Shown piece after piece: positions 1 through 5,569 of a stretch of DNA of 7,399 nt. A program made the translations under genes and the position numbers. The stretch covers positions 1-7,399 of the forward strand of contig DAOVNC010000171.1 of NCBI GenBank assembly GCA_030630445.1, given 5' to 3'. Under the pieces are notes generated by a model. It searched no databases and was not told the origin of the DNA. It saw nothing but the letters and a program-made list of their open reading frames with translations. Positions within the stretch are counted from its first letter, which is position 1; the number at the start of each line of letters is the position of its first letter. The DNA is from Kiritimatiellales bacterium. Its GTDB lineage: Bacteria > Verrucomicrobiota > Kiritimatiellia > Kiritimatiellales > Pontiellaceae.

Positions 1-1049
1 AACGCGGAAGCGAGCAACGGCATGAACTCGTTGATCTGCAACGTGCCGCGCGATGCGCATTCGGTGACGATAAAATCGTTGGCCTGGACCTTGATCCCGA
101 TCTGCATCACGCTTTCAAGGATCACCGGATTCACCTTGCCGGGCATGATCGACGAACCCGTCTGCACGGCGGGTAGCTTGATCTTTCCGTTCATGTGCAG
201 CAGGCGCAGGTCGCCGCATATTTTAAGCAGGTTGGCGGAGGCCGCCTTCATCATTCCGGAGACCTCGACAAATGCATCGGCATTGGCGGTTTGGTCGACA
301 AGATTTTCGCCGCGGCTCAGCCCGAGGCCGGTCACTTCGCGCAGCTTGTCGGTTACGAGGAAGATATAGCTACGCGGCGCGGTCAGTCCGGTACCGACGG
401 CAGTACCGCCCAAATTGACCACGCGCAATCGCTCCTCGCACTTGAAGGTGCGCCAACGGTCGCGGGCAAAGGCTTCGGCGAATGCACCGAACTGCGCTCC
501 GAGCGTCAAAGGAACCGCATCCATCATCTCGGTTTTCCCAAGGGTTGGAATGTGCGCGAACCGCTTTTCCGCCTGCTGAAAAGCGCCCTGTAGAATCTCG
601 ATTTTCCCGGCCAGATTGCGTAGCCCATGGATGGCGGCCACCTTCACGGCGGTTGGGTAGACATCGTTCGTCGACTGGTGAAGATTCACATCTTCAATGG
701 GGTGGACATTCTCGCCGGCTTTGTTGGCGATAAGTTCGTTGAGCATCATGTTGGTCGAGGTTCCTGCGCCGCCTTGGAGGGCGGGAAGCTGAGATTTGAA
801 ACTTGAACCCTGAAACGCTTCGCAAGCCGAGATAATGGCATTAGCCTTCGAGTCCTCCAAAAAACCAAGCTCCTTGTTGGCGAGGGCACAGGCTTTCTTG
901 ACCTGCGCCAGAGCGGAGATCAACGATGCGTGCACAGGAAGCCCGGGGATCGGAAAGTTTTCCAGTGCACGGGCGGTGTGGATCCCCCAAGGCGCGTCGG
1001 TGGGAATTTCCTTTTCGCCGAGAAAATCTTTTTCGGTGCGCGTCTTCAT
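1..1049 (-). CDS. aspA: Aspartate ammonia-lyase (aspartase), partial: C-terminus beyond left edge
   Basis: Cytoplasmic enzyme of the aspartase/fumarase superfamily that converts L-aspartate to fumarate plus ammonia. The 349 visible codons include the family landmarks: GAGTSTNMM at residues 94-102, QSTND at 125-129, TEMMDAVP at 173-180, and the signature GSSIMPGKVNP at 298-308, whose second Ser (300) matches the catalytic serine of known aspartases. About 120 C-terminal residues are missing if the protein has the usual length of about 470. The loop before QSTND is shorter than in E. coli AspA, and Glu174 stands where relatives have His or Gln. The ATG at 1049 overlaps the stop of the upstream TM1266-like gene (ATGA), so the two are probably translationally coupled. 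That partner points to the aspartase form found beside hydEFG [FeFe]-hydrogenase maturation genes; supplying ammonia there is an inference. A related lyase with another substrate is possible but less likely. Confidence 0.87.
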   Translation of the reverse strand, partial: MKTRTEKDFLGEKEIPTDAPWGIHTARALENFPIPGLPVHASLISALAQVKKACALANKELGFLEDSKANAIISACEAFQGSSFKSQLPALQGGAGTSTNMMLNELIANKAGENVHPIEDVNLHQSTNDVYPTAVKVAAIHGLRNLAGKIEILQGAFQQAEKRFAHIPTLGKTEMMDAVPLTLGAQFGAFAEAFARDRWRTFKCEERLRVVNLGGTAVGTGLTAPRSYIFLVTDKLREVTGLGLSRGENLVDQTANADAFVEVSGMMKAASANLLKICGDLRLLHMNGKIKLPAVQTGSSIMPGKVNPVILESVMQIGIKVQANDFIVTECASRGTLQINEFMPLLASA

Positions 1050-1297
1050 TTGACTTTGCTCAACATGGATTTGACGGAGACGCCGGAGAGACGGCCGAGC
1101 CGACCGGTGAGGGAGCCGAGCTGGTCGGTGGAGGCGTCGATGACGAGCGTGATGGCCGAGCAGTTGCGTTTGGGGCACGGCACACCGGTGCGCGCGAGGA
1201 TAATATCGCCGAATTCGGACAACAGCGTGTTGACGCTAGCCGCGTTTGCCTCGCGGTCTTCAATAATCAGGCCGACAAAGCCTAGACGTGTTTCCAT
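1046..1297 (-). CDS. TM1266-family iron-only hydrogenase system regulator (putative)
   Basis: An 83-residue soluble protein without signal peptide or membrane segment. It matches the TM1266 type (TIGRFAM 'putative iron-only hydrogenase system regulator', an ACT/NikR-C-like alpha-beta fold) in length and pattern: a first strand FVGLIIEDRE (7-16), a helix, ILARTGVP (33-40), a strand ITLVIDAS (49-56), and the closing LTGRLGRLSGVSVKS (63-77). I recognise the family by this pattern without a database search. Its biochemical role is not established; regulation is a label from gene neighbourhoods. The start at 1297 follows a strong GGAGGAG site on the minus strand. Its TGA overlaps the aspA ATG by 4 bp, so the two genes form one translational unit. 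Cys41 and Cys46 lie near the GVP motif, and I do not know whether they matter. No convincing promoter was seen in the 123 nt upstream. Confidence 0.82.
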   Translation of the reverse strand: METRLGFVGLIIEDREANAASVNTLLSEFGDIILARTGVPCPKRNCSAITLVIDASTDQLGSLTGRLGRLSGVSVKSMLSKVK

Positions 1298-1420
1298 GGT
1301 CTCCTCCGTTCCGTTATCACGAAACCTTCAGAATGAATTAAAGATCCCTTGCAGCCGGCCGCAGCCCATTGCGCAGGAGAGAGGCACCCTACTTAATTAC
1401 GTACGGATGGCAAGTGGTTT

Positions 1421-2539
1421 CTACTGCCCATTGCACGCCTGCGCCAAAACCTCTTTGATCTGGCGCTTGCGTGTCTCGATGCTTTCGCAAAGCTTAAACT
1501 GAATTTTTGCGCGGTGGAGGTTTTGCTCGGGCTGCTTCACCTTGAAGTAGACGTTGCCCGCCAGATGGTCTTGGAAGAAGCGTAGTCCCAACTCGAAAGT
1601 AATGAGGCGAATCGAGTCGTAGAGGTATTTCTTGTCGTTTTCGGTGAGAAAACCCTTTGCGAATTCGATGTAGCCTCGGACAAAGGCCTCGCACAGATCA
1701 AGGTCGAAGGCGACCTTGCCGATATCCTTGGTCTCCTCCCCTTCGCGGTTGCAGAGGGAGCGGAGGGCGTCGCCAAAGTCGTAGTGGATGAGGCCGGGCT
1801 TGGCGGTATCGAGGTCGATGATGGCGGTGCCCTTGCCGGTGTCATCGTCGATCATGATGTTGCTGACCTTGGGATCGCCGTGGATAAGGCGCGTTTTCAG
1901 CTCCCCCGCAGCCAGGGCATTTTCCAGAATGTGGGCAAATTCGCGGCGCTCTTCGACAAACTTGACGAGCGTCCGTACCTCCAGCGAGCTTTCGATCAAT
2001 TCCTGCGCGGTAGGCGTTTTAAGCACCTCGTCGTATTTTGCAAGGTATTTCGGGGTTTCGTGGAAGCCCGGCAGGGTGTCGCGCAAGCTTAGGGGGTTCA
2101 TGGTGGAGACCATGCGGTGGAATTGGCCAAGCACCATGCCTACCTCGCGGGCGTGTTCGGCGCTCTGGGCAGTTTCATAGGACGAGGCCGAGGCAATCAA
2201 GGTAAGCGCCCGCCAAAAACCGCCGTCTTCGTCGCGGAAATAGTCCTGTCCATTGCGGCACGGAACAATGCGGGGCAGCTGCCAGATGCGGTCGGCGCTG
2301 CCGCTCTCAGCCTGCATCTGCTTGTGGCAATGGTTGGTGAGGATGCTAAGGTTTTCCATAATCCACTCCGGCTGGGCAAAGACATGCCCGTTGACGCGTT
2401 GCATAATGATACGCTCTTCGGAAAAGTGGGTTCGGAAAACAGCGAGGTAGGTGTCGTTTACATTTCCGCTTCCAGTGGGTTGCATACTCGCCAACTGCCC
2501 CGCCACATCGAACTGTTCCGCAATCTTAACTGGTTTCAT
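1421..2539 (-). CDS. APH-fold kinase, N-acetylhexosamine 1-kinase (NahK)-like
   Basis: A 372-residue kinase of the aminoglycoside phosphotransferase/choline kinase fold. The N-lobe holds a glycine-rich loop GSGNVNDTY (23-31) and IIMQRVN (44-50), with Gln-Arg where many kinases have the ATP-binding Lys. The C-lobe has the Brenner motif HGDPKVSN (220-227, catalytic Asp222, Asn227), the metal-binding IDLDT (241-245), and KPGLIHYDFGDALRS (247-261). This set is typical of NahK-like proteins, which phosphorylate GlcNAc or GalNAc at C1 to feed UDP-sugar or glycan salvage. The exact sugar is an inference; a generic 'aminoglycoside phosphotransferase' label would fit the fold but not the likely job. 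The ATG at 2539 is preferred because AAGGGA lies 6 nt upstream; a TTG start at 2566 would add nine residues with no comparable site. The gene is divergent from rpsB and has a sigma70-like promoter of its own. Confidence 0.8.
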   Translation of the reverse strand: MKPVKIAEQFDVAGQLASMQPTGSGNVNDTYLAVFRTHFSEERIIMQRVNGHVFAQPEWIMENLSILTNHCHKQMQAESGSADRIWQLPRIVPCRNGQDYFRDEDGGFWRALTLIASASSYETAQSAEHAREVGMVLGQFHRMVSTMNPLSLRDTLPGFHETPKYLAKYDEVLKTPTAQELIESSLEVRTLVKFVEERREFAHILENALAAGELKTRLIHGDPKVSNIMIDDDTGKGTAIIDLDTAKPGLIHYDFGDALRSLCNREGEETKDIGKVAFDLDLCEAFVRGYIEFAKGFLTENDKKYLYDSIRLITFELGLRFFQDHLAGNVYFKVKQPEQNLHRAKIQFKLCESIETRKRQIKEVLAQACNGQ

Positions 2540-2545
2540 ACGCCG

Positions 2546-2551
2546 TCCCTT
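2546..2551 (-). promoter_or_regulatory. Ribosome binding site fixing the kinase start
   Basis: On the minus strand AAGGGA sits 6 nt before the ATG at 2539. It supports this start over the in-frame TTG at 2566, which would place the site inside the coding region. Confidence 0.65.
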
Positions 2552-2572
2552 CAACTCTGTAAACAAAGCCCA

Positions 2573-2601
2573 TACATACTTTATTCGACCGCCCGAGACA
2601 A
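2573..2601 (-). promoter_or_regulatory. Predicted sigma70 promoter of the kinase gene
   Basis: On the minus strand TTGTCT (2601-2596) is followed after 17 nt by TATGTA (2578-2573). This matches the consensus hexamers at 4/6 and 4/6 with ideal spacing, and predicts a leader of about 28 nt before the ATG at 2539. It lies back to back with the rpsB promoter, with 22 bp between the two -35 boxes. Confidence 0.5.
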
Positions 2602-2623
2602 AAGAATAGTTGGAATTTAAACC

Positions 2624-2652
2624 TTGCGAAACCGCGAAACCCTCCGTATATT
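2624..2652 (+). promoter_or_regulatory. Predicted sigma70 promoter of rpsB-tsf
   Basis: TTGCGA (2624-2629), a 17-nt spacer and TATATT (2647-2652) form a strong sigma70-type promoter. Transcription should begin near 2659, leaving a leader of about 103 nt before rpsB. The -35 box and spacer contain a perfect tandem repeat of the octamer GCGAAACC (2626-2633 and 2634-2641). Confidence 0.7.
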
Positions 2653-2658
2653 CCGCGC

Positions 2659-2761
2659 CTTAATTAATCGGCAAGTGCCGGTTAGAAGCGAAGACCACCT
2701 GACCTCGTGGTGTGTCAAAGCGGATTGTTTATAAATTGTTAAACCAGAAGGAGAGGATCAA
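2659..2761 (+). promoter_or_regulatory. Structured rpsB 5' leader, possible S2 autoregulatory element
   Basis: This untranslated leader of about 103 nt is long for a gene with a single promoter. It can form two local hairpins: CGGC/GCCG around an AAGT loop (2669-2680), and ACCAC/GTGGT around an 8-nt loop (2694-2711). It ends in a strong AAGGAGAGG site (2748-2756), 5 nt before the ATG. In E. coli the rpsB-tsf operon is repressed by S2 through its leader, so a similar role is plausible. I do not recognise a named Rfam motif, and the stems are short, so this is an inference. Confidence 0.35.
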
Positions 2762-4051
2762 ATGGCTGAGTCATTCACGAAAACCGTTGGCGTGCAGGAT
2801 CTGCTCGATGCAGGCCTGCATTTCGGTCACCAGACCAAACGTTGGAATCCCAAAATGAAGCGCTATATCCACGGCGCGAAGAACGGGATCTACATTATCG
2901 ACCTGAACAAAACCCTTTCGCAGCTCGAACTCGCGCAAACCTTCCTCAACGATGTCATCCTGCGCGGCGAGAAGGTGCTGTTCGTCGGCACCAAGAAACA
3001 GGCGCGCGAAATCATCAAGGAAACTGCGGAAGGCCTTGAACAACCCTACGTGATCCACCGCTGGCTCGGTGGCATGCTGACCAACAACAAGACCATCCGC
3101 AGCTCGGTTTCCCGCATGCGCGAACTTCAGAAAATGGAAAACGACGGCAGCATGGAGAAACTGCTCAAGAAAGAAATCTCCGTCCTGCGCCGCGAGAAAA
3201 CCAAGCTGGAGCGCAACCTGAGCGGTATCGCCAGCATGGAAAAGAAACCTGGTGCCCTGTTCGTGATCGATCTGAACCGCGAAAAGCTGGCCATCGCCGA
3301 AGCCCAACGCCTGAATATCCCGATCGTTGCGCTCGTCGATACCAACACCGACCCGGACGAAGTCGACTATCCGATTCCGGGCAACGACGACTCGCTCCGC
3401 TCCATCGGCCTGATTGCCGAGGTTCTTGGCGAAACCATTAAGCAGGCGCACGAAATCTACACCGCCAAGGCGAAGGCCGAAAAGGAAGCCCGTGAAAAGG
3501 TCGAGGCCGAAGAGCGCGAAAAGGCGAAAATCGCCCGCGAAGAGCGCCAGAAGAAAGAAGCGGAAGACAAGAAAAAGCGCGAAGAGGTGCTGAAGAAAAT
3601 TAAGGAGCAAAAAAAGAAAGCCGACGCCAAGAAGAAGGCAGAAGCCGATGCCGCAAAAAAAGCCGAGGCTGAAAAAGCGGCCAAGGAGGAAGTAAAGGAA
3701 GAAGCTCCTGCGGCAGCCAAGACCGAAGAAGCTACGCCGGTTGCAGAAGAACCGAAAGCCGAAGAAGCAAAGGTTGAGGAAACACCCGCTGTCGAAGCAT
3801 CTGCTGAAAAGGCCGAGGAAGAAGAGGCTCCTGCCGACGAAGAGGAACTGAAGAAGATCGCGGAGCAGAAAAAAGAAGCCGACGCCAAGAAAAAGAAGGC
3901 TGCCGCCGCCAAGAAGAAGGCTGCTGCCGCCAAGAAAGCCAAGGCTGAAAAAGAAGCTGCTGCCGCCAAGGAGGAAGTGACGGAAGAAACTCCCGCCACA
4001 ACAGAGGAAGCTCCTGCCGAAGAAACATCCGAAGAGAAAAAAGAAGCATAA
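2762..4051 (+). CDS. rpsB: 30S ribosomal protein S2 with a ~195-residue Lys/Glu/Ala-rich C-terminal extension
   Basis: A component of the small ribosomal subunit, needed for S1 binding and initiation in known systems. Residues 1-234 are a complete S2: LLDAGLHFGHQTKRWNPKM (14-32), IHGAKNGIYIIDL (36-48), VGTKKQA (75-81), RWLGGMLTN (100-108), and VDTNTDPD (192-199). Usual S2 proteins have 230-260 residues; this one has 429. Residues from about 235 are low-complexity: first a charged stretch likely to form a long helix or coiled coil (235-315), then Ala/Pro/Glu-rich segments. A module is duplicated: LKKIKEQKKKADAKKK at 277-292 returns as LKKIAEQKKEADAKKKK at 363-379, each followed by a KEEV..E..PA..EEA segment. 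The reading frame is intact and tsf follows 17 nt later, so the tail is not an assembly accident at the stop. Its function is unknown. Confidence 0.97.
   Translation: MAESFTKTVGVQDLLDAGLHFGHQTKRWNPKMKRYIHGAKNGIYIIDLNKTLSQLELAQTFLNDVILRGEKVLFVGTKKQAREIIKETAEGLEQPYVIHRWLGGMLTNNKTIRSSVSRMRELQKMENDGSMEKLLKKEISVLRREKTKLERNLSGIASMEKKPGALFVIDLNREKLAIAEAQRLNIPIVALVDTNTDPDEVDYPIPGNDDSLRSIGLIAEVLGETIKQAHEIYTAKAKAEKEAREKVEAEEREKAKIAREERQKKEAEDKKKREEVLKKIKEQKKKADAKKKAEADAAKKAEAEKAAKEEVKEEAPAAAKTEEATPVAEEPKAEEAKVEETPAVEASAEKAEEEEAPADEEELKKIAEQKKEADAKKKKAAAAKKKAAAAKKAKAEKEAAAAKEEVTEETPATTEEAPAEETSEEKKEA
3464..4048 (+). repeat. Low-complexity tail of rpsB with an internal duplicated module
   Basis: The DNA encoding S2 residues 235-429 is made largely of AAG, GAA, GCC and GCT codons and is strongly purine-rich on the coding strand. 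A block beginning CTGAAGAA at 3590 recurs at 3848, an offset of 258 nt (86 codons). Nearly identical sequence continues for about 50 nt, including a shared GCCGACGCCAAGAA, and a looser match covers about 55 residues. Tandem duplication or slippage followed by drift is the simplest explanation. Confidence 0.75.
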
Positions 4052-4068
4052 TTTAGGAGAACCAAACA

Positions 4069-4905
4069 ATGGCTATTACAACCAGCATGATCAAAGAATT
4101 GCGCGACGCCACCAGCCTCGGCATCGCAGACTGCAAAAAGGCTCTGGAGGAAACCGACGGCGACTTCGATGGCGCCATCAAAATTCTCCGCGAAAAAGGC
4201 GCCGCCGTGGCCGCCAAGCGCGCCAGCAAGGAAGCCAAGGAAGGCGTGGTTCAAGCGATCGTTTCCGCCGATGCCCAAAGTGCCGCAATGATCGAAGTCA
4301 ACTGCGAAACCGACTTCGTGACCCGCAACGAAGACTTCCAGGCATTTGTTGCCGAACTGCTCGGCGAAGCCATGGACTTCGAGTCCGGAAAGATGGCTGA
4401 AGGCGTGGCCAAGAAGATTGAAGATAAGATGGCTTCCATCGGTGAAAAGATCCAGTTCCGCCGCAACGTCAAGTGGACGGTTGAAGGCACCGGTTCGATC
4501 ACCTCCTACATCCACATGGGTGGAAAGGTGGGCGTCCTGATCGAACTCGGCTGTGAAAGTGCCGACACCATCAACAATCCGGTCTACAAGGAACTCGCCA
4601 AGGATCTGACCCTGCACGTGGCTGCCGCCGCACCGCAGTATCTGACCCGCGACGAAGTGCCTGCCGAGTTGATTGAATCCGAACAGGAAATTTTCCGCAA
4701 GCAGCTCGTAGGCAAACCGGAAAACATCATCGACAACATCCTGAAAGGGAAAACCAACAAGTTCTTCTCCCAGATCTGCTTTGTCGAGCAGGGCTTTGTG
4801 AAGGAAGACAAGATTTCCATTACGGATCTGGTTGCCGAAAAGTCCAAGGAAGTTGGCGACACCATCAGCATCAAGCGCTATGTCCGCTACCAGCTGGGAG
4901 CGTAG
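4069..4905 (+). CDS. tsf: Translation elongation factor Ts
   Basis: A 278-residue guanine-nucleotide exchange factor that releases GDP from EF-Tu in the cytoplasm. The N-terminal UBA-like domain (about 1-50) contains LRDATSLGIADCKKAL (11-26). The conserved TDFV (81-84), followed by TRNEDF, carries the Asp82-Phe83 pair that inserts next to the nucleotide site of EF-Tu. The core continues with GKVGVLIELGC (residues about 150-160) and a C-terminal SKEVGDTISIKRYVRY segment. Length is normal for the family. AGGAGA at 4055-4060 lies 8 nt before the ATG, and only 17 nt separate it from rpsB, so the two genes are co-transcribed as in most bacteria. No pyrH or frr follows; a terminator closes the unit right after the stop. 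Confidence 0.98.
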   Translation: MAITTSMIKELRDATSLGIADCKKALEETDGDFDGAIKILREKGAAVAAKRASKEAKEGVVQAIVSADAQSAAMIEVNCETDFVTRNEDFQAFVAELLGEAMDFESGKMAEGVAKKIEDKMASIGEKIQFRRNVKWTVEGTGSITSYIHMGGKVGVLIELGCESADTINNPVYKELAKDLTLHVAAAAPQYLTRDEVPAELIESEQEIFRKQLVGKPENIIDNILKGKTNKFFSQICFVEQGFVKEDKISITDLVAEKSKEVGDTISIKRYVRYQLGA

Positions 4906-4915
4906 CCGCCCGGAC

Positions 4916-4933
4916 ATCCGGAATGCTCCGGAT
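4916..4933 (+). other. Short perfect hairpin after tsf
   Basis: ATCCGGA and TCCGGAT form a perfect 7-bp stem around an ATGC loop, 10 nt after the tsf stop. It lacks its own T run and lies 4 nt before the main terminator stem, so it may stabilise the 3' end or act as a folding aid. Its role is an inference. Confidence 0.5.
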
Positions 4934-4937
4934 CATG

Positions 4938-4970
4938 AAAAAGTCCTCGCCTCCGGGCGGGGACTTTTTT
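4938..4970. terminator. Bidirectional intrinsic terminator between tsf and the ars operon
   Basis: A GC-rich stem pairs 4943-4951 with 4956-4964 (9 bp including one T-G pair) around a TCCG loop. It is flanked by AAAAA on the left and TTTTTT on the right, which extend the pairing. Read on the plus strand it ends in six T and stops rpsB-tsf. Read on the minus strand it ends in five T and can stop arsR-acr3-arsC, whose last gene ends at 5106. Confidence 0.9.
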
Positions 4971-4998
4971 GCGCCTATCCACAATAGACCATTTGCAC

Positions 4999-5020
4999 TT
5001 CATACTTAATGAAGTATGAA
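4999..5020 (-). repeat. 22-nt palindromic repeat, copy 1
   Basis: TTCATACTT and AAGTATGAA form a perfect 9-bp dyad around a 4-nt centre. The centre reads CATT on the minus strand, which gives the copy an orientation. It matches copy 2 (5070-5091), read on the opposite strand, at 21 of 22 positions. It lies between convergent genes, a common place for REP-like elements. Confidence 0.65.
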
Positions 5021-5069
5021 ATAGAAAACTCGAAACCCCTTTGTTTGCAGCAGTTTTGTGAAAACGAAA

Positions 5070-5091
5070 TTCACACTTCATTAAGTATGAA
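5070..5091 (+). repeat. 22-nt palindromic repeat, copy 2, inverted relative to copy 1
   Basis: TTCACACTT, a CATT centre and AAGTATGAA repeat copy 1 in inverted orientation with one substitution, 71 bp centre to centre. As RNA from the minus strand the mismatch becomes a U-G pair, so a full 9-bp hairpin forms, followed by UUUCGUUUU. That hairpin starts 14 nt after the arsC stop and could act as a weak terminator or 3'-end stabiliser. Confidence 0.65.
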
Positions 5092-5105
5092 CTCCCGAAT
5101 CGGAA

Positions 5106-5552
5106 TTACCTCTCCAACCCCTCTGGCAGGGTTTGAATAAAGACCTTGATCTGTTCGCGTACCCTGCGGTAGCAATCGAGCTGCGCCTCTTCGTTTCCCC
5201 CCACCTCGGCGACAGTGCGCGCCATCTTCGGCGGATCGTCAAAGCTGTGGTGAACCACCGTGGCGCTACCGGGAAAGAGCGGGCAGGTTTCGTGCGCGTG
5301 GTCGCAGACGGTCACGACATAATCGAGATCCAAATCCATAAATTCATCAAGGTGCTGCGATTTCTGGCTGGAGATATCGACCCCCGCCTCGGCCATCACC
5401 TTGACGGCGCCGGGATTGAGTCCATGGGTTTCGAGGCCGGCGGAATAGACCTCGATCGCGTCGCCCTTCAGCGCGCGCGTCCAGCCCTCGGCCATCTGGC
5501 TACGGCAAGAGTTTCCGGTGCAGAGATACAAGAGTTTGATTTTTCCAGACAT
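5106..5552 (-). CDS. arsC: Arsenate reductase, thioredoxin-coupled (low-molecular-weight phosphatase fold)
   Basis: A 148-residue cytoplasmic enzyme that reduces arsenate to arsenite. It belongs to the thioredoxin-dependent family typified by S. aureus and B. subtilis ArsC, not the glutaredoxin type of E. coli. The P-loop CTGNSCRSQMAE (11-22) supplies the nucleophile Cys11 and Arg17. TVCDHAHETCP (81-91) supplies the redox pair Cys83 and Cys90, and SFDDPPK (103-109) holds the likely general acid Asp105. Length and all key residues are normal. The start at 5552 is set by AAAGGA about 8 nt upstream and by the P-loop lying just after the first strand. The same frame stays open far upstream, but that stretch only overlaps acr3. 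It is the last gene of arsR-acr3-arsC, 17 nt after acr3; its arsenite product is exported by Acr3. Confidence 0.96.
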   Translation of the reverse strand: MSGKIKLLYLCTGNSCRSQMAEGWTRALKGDAIEVYSAGLETHGLNPGAVKVMAEAGVDISSQKSQHLDEFMDLDLDYVVTVCDHAHETCPLFPGSATVVHHSFDDPPKMARTVAEVGGNEEAQLDCYRRVREQIKVFIQTLPEGLER

Positions 5553-5569
5553 TGGATTTTCCTTTCGGT

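Noticed and set aside
195..593. Plus-strand frames over the left 1.3 kb
   Set aside because: They run antisense to aspA and the TM1266-like gene, and their products show no recognisable domain.
1298..1420. Promoter or terminator between the kinase and the TM1266-like gene
   Set aside because: TTGCCA with a weak -10 near 1390 and a GCAGCC direct repeat near 1351-1366 were considered. Neither makes a convincing promoter or a hairpin with a T run.
2540..2566. TTG start adding nine residues to the kinase
   Set aside because: The ATG at 2539 has AAGGGA at proper spacing; the TTG has no such site.
2771..4069. A 432-codon open frame on the minus strand, antisense to rpsB
   Set aside because: Its Phe/Leu/Gly-rich start is simply the complement of the Lys/Glu tail, and the rest mirrors the conserved S2 core. 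No ribosome site or family similarity.
3457..4917. A 486-codon open frame on the minus strand, antisense to the rpsB tail and tsf
   Set aside because: It is a shadow of GAA/AAG/GCC-rich coding sequence: the product is Ser/Phe/Ala low-complexity, it lacks a start signal, and it opposes two certain genes.
4971..5105. Mobile element or attachment site at the ars operon boundary
   Set aside because: No integrase, transposase or tRNA is nearby, and no matching repeat is seen beyond hemB. The palindromes look REP-like rather than terminal repeats of an insertion.
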